NCBI GenBank assembly: GCA_964637345.1
Contig: CAZWTD010000003.1
Location: 9,781 to 73,780, forward strand
DNA: 64,000 nt
DNA from: CAZWTD01 sp964637345
GTDB taxonomy: Bacteria > Patescibacteriota > Patescibacteriia > HK-STAS-PATE-3
Direction: 5' to 3'
In this document: positions 61,273 to 64,000 of the stretch, piece after piece
How the letters are laid out: each line of letters opens with the position of its first letter
How positions within the stretch are numbered: position 1 is the first letter of the stretch
Made by a program: the position numbers and the translations under genes
Notes under the pieces: generated by a model
Databases searched by the model: none
Told to the model about the DNA's origin: nothing
Seen by the model: only the letters and a program-made list of their open reading frames with translations

Positions 61273-61823
61273 TACTTGGCCTTCATAATGACTACGGGGT
61301 ATGAAGCAAGCGACTCGCCGTTTAGCGCGAGTTGAAGCAGATACTGACCAGTTTCTTGCGGGTGCGACAATCGAATAAGGCCATCACGTAAAGGAACCTT
61401 AGCTTCTTGGCTCACTTGTCGCCCCTGGTCATCAGCCCACATGACTGACAGCACAAGGCCTCCTTCTCCGCCGTGAAGGTTTACCCGAAGACCGAGTTCA
61501 TCATTCGCGTCAATCGTCTCAGCGACCTGCCACTCCCCTTTTTGATTTCGACGTTGCAGTTGAAGGTAGGCAATCTGCGAGGCTTGCGTCGGCGCTAGCG
61601 AATTGAACTCGCTCTCTGCCGCTGGCTCCGGTCCATAGGTGGTGTCCGACATGGGAGGAAGCGTAGCGGCCTGATCCTCAACGCCAAGAATGGCCGGTCG
61701 ACGTATCTCGACAAGATTCGGCGTGAATGGCGCAATATTGGCTTCACTAACAACAACCGCGGCCCCGAGACTAAAGGCGCCGAGAAATACAGGTATGGTG
61801 AGACGTGGTGCGAGATGCCGCAT
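61272..61823 (-). CDS. Exported or anchored protein of unknown function
   Basis: 183 residues. Not recognised. An N-terminal hydrophobic stretch (about 7-27, LTIPVFLGAFSLGAAVVV) is a signal or anchor. Residues 85-180 are predicted beta-rich, with a pattern like an Ig-type strand domain (AYLQLQRRNQKGEW..., GQYLLQLALNGES). The ATG at 61823 lies seven bases after a clear -10; an in-frame start at 61859 would lie in the promoter. Confidence 0.65.
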   Translation of the reverse strand: MRHLAPRLTIPVFLGAFSLGAAVVVSEANIAPFTPNLVEIRRPAILGVEDQAATLPPMSDTTYGPEPAAESEFNSLAPTQASQIAYLQLQRRNQKGEWQVAETIDANDELGLRVNLHGGEGGLVLSVMWADDQGRQVSQEAKVPLRDGLIRLSHPQETGQYLLQLALNGESLASYPVVIMKAK

Positions 61824-61830
61824 GCCTGGT

Positions 61831-61859
61831 AGTGTACCAAGAACGGCTTTACCGGACAA
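61831..61859 (-). promoter_or_regulatory. Leaderless promoter of the unknown-protein/SufT operon
   Basis: On the minus strand TTGTCC (61859-61854), 17 bases and TACACT (61836-61831), with TGG before the -10. Seven bases then lead to the ATG at 61823, so transcription should start at the ATG. Confidence 0.65.
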
Positions 61860-61864
61860 CGAGC

Positions 61865-62779
61865 CTAGGACAAGCGGCGGCGGCGCAGAACAAAGTAGGT
61901 CAAAAACATGATGAAGAAAAAGGCTGCAGTCAAAATATAGAAAATTTTGGGTTGTCCGGCGAAAGGCAATTTGATATTCATGCTATAAATATTGATCACC
62001 ATAGTTGGAATAATCGTGATCACTGAAATCACGGTAAGTGTCTTCATTAAATCATTCAGGCGCTGGGACGTCATTACCTCATTCGTCCGGTCAAGCCCCT
62101 GAAGGGTGTCCTTGTATGTATTTAATATGCTCCAGGTTCGTTCAAGGTTATCATGCACGTCATCAAAATACACTGAGAGTTCGTGATCGAGGAAATTTTT
62201 TCGTAGCTGGACTAAACGATCGACGACATGAAGCTGCGGCTCAAGAAGGCGCTGATAGGTTAAAATGTTCCGGCGAACTAAGGAAAGCTCTACGGCCGCA
62301 TTTTTCTTCCCTTCCGCGAAGACTTCTTCCTCGGCGCTCGAAAGCCGTTCTCCAAGAATATCAACGATCGGTCGACTTGAGGTAAATAAACGATCGAGAA
62401 TTTTGTACAGTAAATACCCACTTGAATTCTGTAAATCGTTCGGCTCAGGTTGTCGTTCAATTTTCTTGGCATATTCCCGGAAATACTCCCCGAGCGCCGC
62501 GATCGGTTCATTCGTCAGAGTAATAACATAGTCCGGTCCAAGGAAAACGTTCAGTTCTTGAATACGAACACGTTGACGCTCGTGATCGTATTGCGGGATA
62601 TGGAGCACGAGAAAAATGTACTGATCATAGATATCGATCTTCGGACGCTGCGTAACGCCAATACAGTCCTTAAGATCAAGGGGGTGGAAATGGTAATGCT
62701 CCTCAAGAAACTCAACGTCTCGATACGACGTTTGTTCAATGAGGGTCCATTGGAGCTTCCGAAAATGCAGGGTTTCCAT
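61865..62779 (-). CDS. CorA-family divalent cation transporter with SMN motif
   Basis: 304 residues: a soluble N-terminal alpha/beta domain, a long stalk helix and two C-terminal membrane helices (about 240-262 and 275-296). The outer-loop signature of CorA, GMN, reads SMN here (YSMN, residues 266-268). IPTMVINIYSMN just before it and the basic C-terminus (RRRRLS) fit the family. The frame opens at a TTG (62818); the ATG at 62779 is preferred but not certain. It follows the tRNA gene. Confidence 0.82.
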   Translation of the reverse strand: METLHFRKLQWTLIEQTSYRDVEFLEEHYHFHPLDLKDCIGVTQRPKIDIYDQYIFLVLHIPQYDHERQRVRIQELNVFLGPDYVITLTNEPIAALGEYFREYAKKIERQPEPNDLQNSSGYLLYKILDRLFTSSRPIVDILGERLSSAEEEVFAEGKKNAAVELSLVRRNILTYQRLLEPQLHVVDRLVQLRKNFLDHELSVYFDDVHDNLERTWSILNTYKDTLQGLDRTNEVMTSQRLNDLMKTLTVISVITIIPTMVINIYSMNIKLPFAGQPKIFYILTAAFFFIMFLTYFVLRRRRLS

Positions 62780-62828
62780 AGACGAAGGATGCGGGACGCT
62801 GATCGCGTCTTTGCTCAACCGAACGAAG

Positions 62829-62900
62829 CTGCCGGGGAGGGATTCGAACCCCCGTTCACGGCTCCAAAGGCCGCTGTCCTACCAGCTAGACGACCCGGCA
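62829..62900 (-). tRNA. tRNA-Gln (UUG anticodon)
   Basis: 72 bases on the minus strand. The acceptor stem TGCCGGG/CCCGGCA pairs fully, the anticodon stem is GCGGC/GCCGT with loop CTTTGGA (anticodon TTG), and the T arm contains GGTTCGAATCC. The discriminator is G, as in other tRNA-Gln. CCA is not encoded. Promoter at 62925-62953. Confidence 0.95.
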
Positions 62901-62924
62901 ATGTACCCCCGGGGGGTTCAAAGC

Positions 62925-62953
62925 ACCCTATCCTATCGTACGGCTTTCGTCAA
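62925..62953 (-). promoter_or_regulatory. Promoter of the tRNA-Gln gene
   Basis: On the minus strand TTGACG (62953-62948), 17 bases, TAGGGT (62930-62925). It begins four bases after the ftsX stop. The predicted 5' leader of about 18 bases contains CCCCCGGGGG, a perfect palindrome. Confidence 0.65.
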
Positions 62954-62956
62954 GGA

Positions 62957-63877
62957 TTAGACCTTAACGTAGCGATTCACCGCTACACTTGCTGTCAAAA
63001 TAGAGAGAACTACAGCGCCCCCGAGTTGAATCAGTGTCAGGGGCCAAAGAAACTCATGATAGGTCGTGAGGAGATTAAAGTCATACCCCTCGAAGAATCG
63101 ATTCACGGTAGGAGCCGAAACAACTACTGCCGGATAAAAGAGGAGCGCAGTCACAACCGAAGCCCCTATCGCGTACACGGCGCTTTCGATAACAAAGGGA
63201 AGGCGGACAAAGGTGTTTGATGCGCCAACGAGCTTCATGATGCCGATTTCCTCTCGGTGTGTATAAATCGTTATCCTGATTGTATTAAACATCACGAGCG
63301 CGGCAATAAACGCAAATACTCCGGCGAGAATAATGCCGATCTTCCTGAGCTGCGAAATGATTGTCGATAACCTCTCGATAACGAGCTGCTTACTCTCAAA
63401 ATCTCGGGCCTTGTCCTGGATGAGCGGCTTCAACGCATCAGCGTCAAAAAGAGAAAGAATTGCCGGATAGTCATCAAGCGTTCTCGCCTTAATCACGAGC
63501 ACAGGTCCAAGCGGATTTAGACCAAGCGCTTCAAGGGATTCGCGAATAACCGGATCATCTTCATTCTCAGTCCGAAACTGCTCGTAGGCCTCGTCAGCAG
63601 TAATAACATCGACCTGGGTAACATCTTCACGCGCGAGAAGTTGTTCTTGAATAGCATCAAGTTGTTCGGTCGAGGTGTTCTGGGTGAAAAAAACGGCGAC
63701 ATCAACCTTTTCAAGCACGCGATCAATCGCCTTATTTCCTACAACTTGTACAGTCGCTAAAACGCTAACGAGAAATAACGCCAAGGTAACAAACAGTATT
63801 GTTACAACGGAAAGCCAGGCGTTGCGAGTAACATTCTGAAAGGCGAAGCGGAAAACTCGAGTGAAATTCGTAAACAT
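62957..63877 (-). CDS. ftsX: Cell division protein FtsX
   Basis: 306 residues: N-terminal helix (about 24-48), an outer domain (50-170), then three membrane helices with RITIYTHREEIGIMKLVGASNTFVRLPFVIES between the second and third (about 203-235), the FtsX/MacB-like signature. It forms with FtsE an ABC-type complex that controls wall hydrolases at the septum. It overlaps ftsE by one base (TAATG). Confidence 0.95.
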   Translation of the reverse strand: MFTNFTRVFRFAFQNVTRNAWLSVVTILFVTLALFLVSVLATVQVVGNKAIDRVLEKVDVAVFFTQNTSTEQLDAIQEQLLAREDVTQVDVITADEAYEQFRTENEDDPVIRESLEALGLNPLGPVLVIKARTLDDYPAILSLFDADALKPLIQDKARDFESKQLVIERLSTIISQLRKIGIILAGVFAFIAALVMFNTIRITIYTHREEIGIMKLVGASNTFVRLPFVIESAVYAIGASVVTALLFYPAVVVSAPTVNRFFEGYDFNLLTTYHEFLWPLTLIQLGGAVVLSILTASVAVNRYVKV

Positions 63878-64000
63878 TAGAGAACGTATTTACCGGCTTG
63901 TTGATCCATCACAACTCGACCATGATCGAGCGTAATCACGCGGCGACGCAAGGTGTTCACAACCTCACGATTGTGCGTGACGAGCACAACTGTTGTTCCA
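63877..64000 (-). CDS. ftsE: FtsE, C-terminal end only
   Basis: The last 40 codons of an ABC ATPase run off the window edge. VVLVTHNREVV holds the switch His, and ITLDHGRVVMD is the usual end of FtsE-like ATPases. The order ftsE-ftsX and the TAATG overlap support the call; Walker motifs are outside the window. Confidence 0.9.
   Translation of the reverse strand, partial: GTTVVLVTHNREVVNTLRRRVITLDHGRVVMDQQAGKYVL

Noticed and set aside
62790..62815. GACGC-GATCA-GCGTC hairpin after the tRNA as a terminator
   Set aside because: Five-pair stem without a T-run; it may equally be chance before the CorA gene.
62450..63220. 256-codon open frame on the plus strand
   Set aside because: It runs antisense across the CorA gene, the tRNA-Gln gene and the end of ftsX; the protein has no domain character.
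1..64000. Alternative genetic code with TGA as an amino acid
   Set aside because: TGA ends many genes at expected lengths and within tight ATGA overlaps (murD, murG, murC, frr-side genes), and no gene needs it inside.
1..64000. CRISPR arrays, insertion sequences, prophage or defence islands
   Set aside because: No repeat-spacer pattern, terminal inverted repeats, transposase, integrase or nuclease-type genes were seen.

Overview
The window looks like a piece of a small bacterial chromosome of the Patescibacteria (Candidate Phyla Radiation), probably Parcubacteria-like. This is inferred from several things seen together. The genes are densely packed and mostly overlap at start/stop codons, with no gap over 300 bases. 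The core proteins are trimmed: L13 has no C-terminal tail, RNA polymerase alpha has no C-terminal domain, ProS has no large editing insert, and the PriA-like protein has no Walker A. A DUF4012 protein, type IV pilus genes, a MEMO-like protein and an aromatic amino acid permease are also present. TGA is used as an ordinary stop, so the recoded Gracilibacteria/Absconditabacteria are excluded. No phage, insertion sequence, CRISPR or defence genes are visible, and the base composition looks even throughout.

Layout. 1-3345 (minus): type IV pilus operon pilB-pilC-prepilin. 3362-5143 (minus): GT39-type membrane glycosyltransferase, whose start codon interlocks with that of a divergent small membrane protein. 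5142-15451 (plus): peptidoglycan and division cluster mraY-murD-ftsW-murG-murC-murB, then a short hibernation factor and secA. 15452-19600: a palindrome, a consensus promoter and the infA-rpmJ-rpsM-rpsK-rpsD-rpoA-rplQ-rplM-rpsI operon. 19659-27220: surface polysaccharide cluster (flippase, GT4, four GT2 enzymes, O-antigen ligase/polymerase-like protein). 27217-31452: a separately promoted unit of DUF4012 protein, a second MreB and a GT4. 31455-40612: holB, a BNR-repeat lipoprotein-like protein, frr, rseP, proS and the shape genes mreB-mreC-mreD-like-PBP2. 40609-45764: greA, then serS-alr-ddl-ftsQ. 45880-51138 (minus): M23 peptidase with coiled coil, and the operon thpR-wecG/tagA-permease-gltX. 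51129-56719 (plus): lytic-transglycosylase-like protein with four repeats, MEMO-like protein, degenerate priA, def, fmt. 56616-60157 (minus): class II aldolase, PfkB kinase, membrane GT2. 60150-61859 (minus): two unknown proteins and a SufT-like protein. 61865-64000 (minus): CorA-like transporter, tRNA-Gln, ftsX and the end of ftsE.

How the genes fit together. Most of the window builds, shapes and decorates the envelope: lipid II synthesis (alr, ddl, mur genes, mraY), polymerisation and cross-linking (ftsW, PBP2), placement (two MreB proteins, MreC, MreD-like, FtsQ, FtsEX), wall opening (M23 and SLT-like proteins) and a glycan coat. Translation genes are interleaved.

Promoters can be read by eye as TTGACA/TATAAT-like pairs spaced 16-17 bases, often with a TGG just before the -10. 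At four genes the -10 lies only 6-8 bases before the ATG, which predicts leaderless mRNAs. The best candidate for something undescribed is the DUF4012/second MreB/GT4 unit. The other notable signals are the degenerate PriA, the alpha subunit without its C-terminal domain, the palindromic divergent promoter near 51145, and tiny ORFs that bridge two gene junctions.
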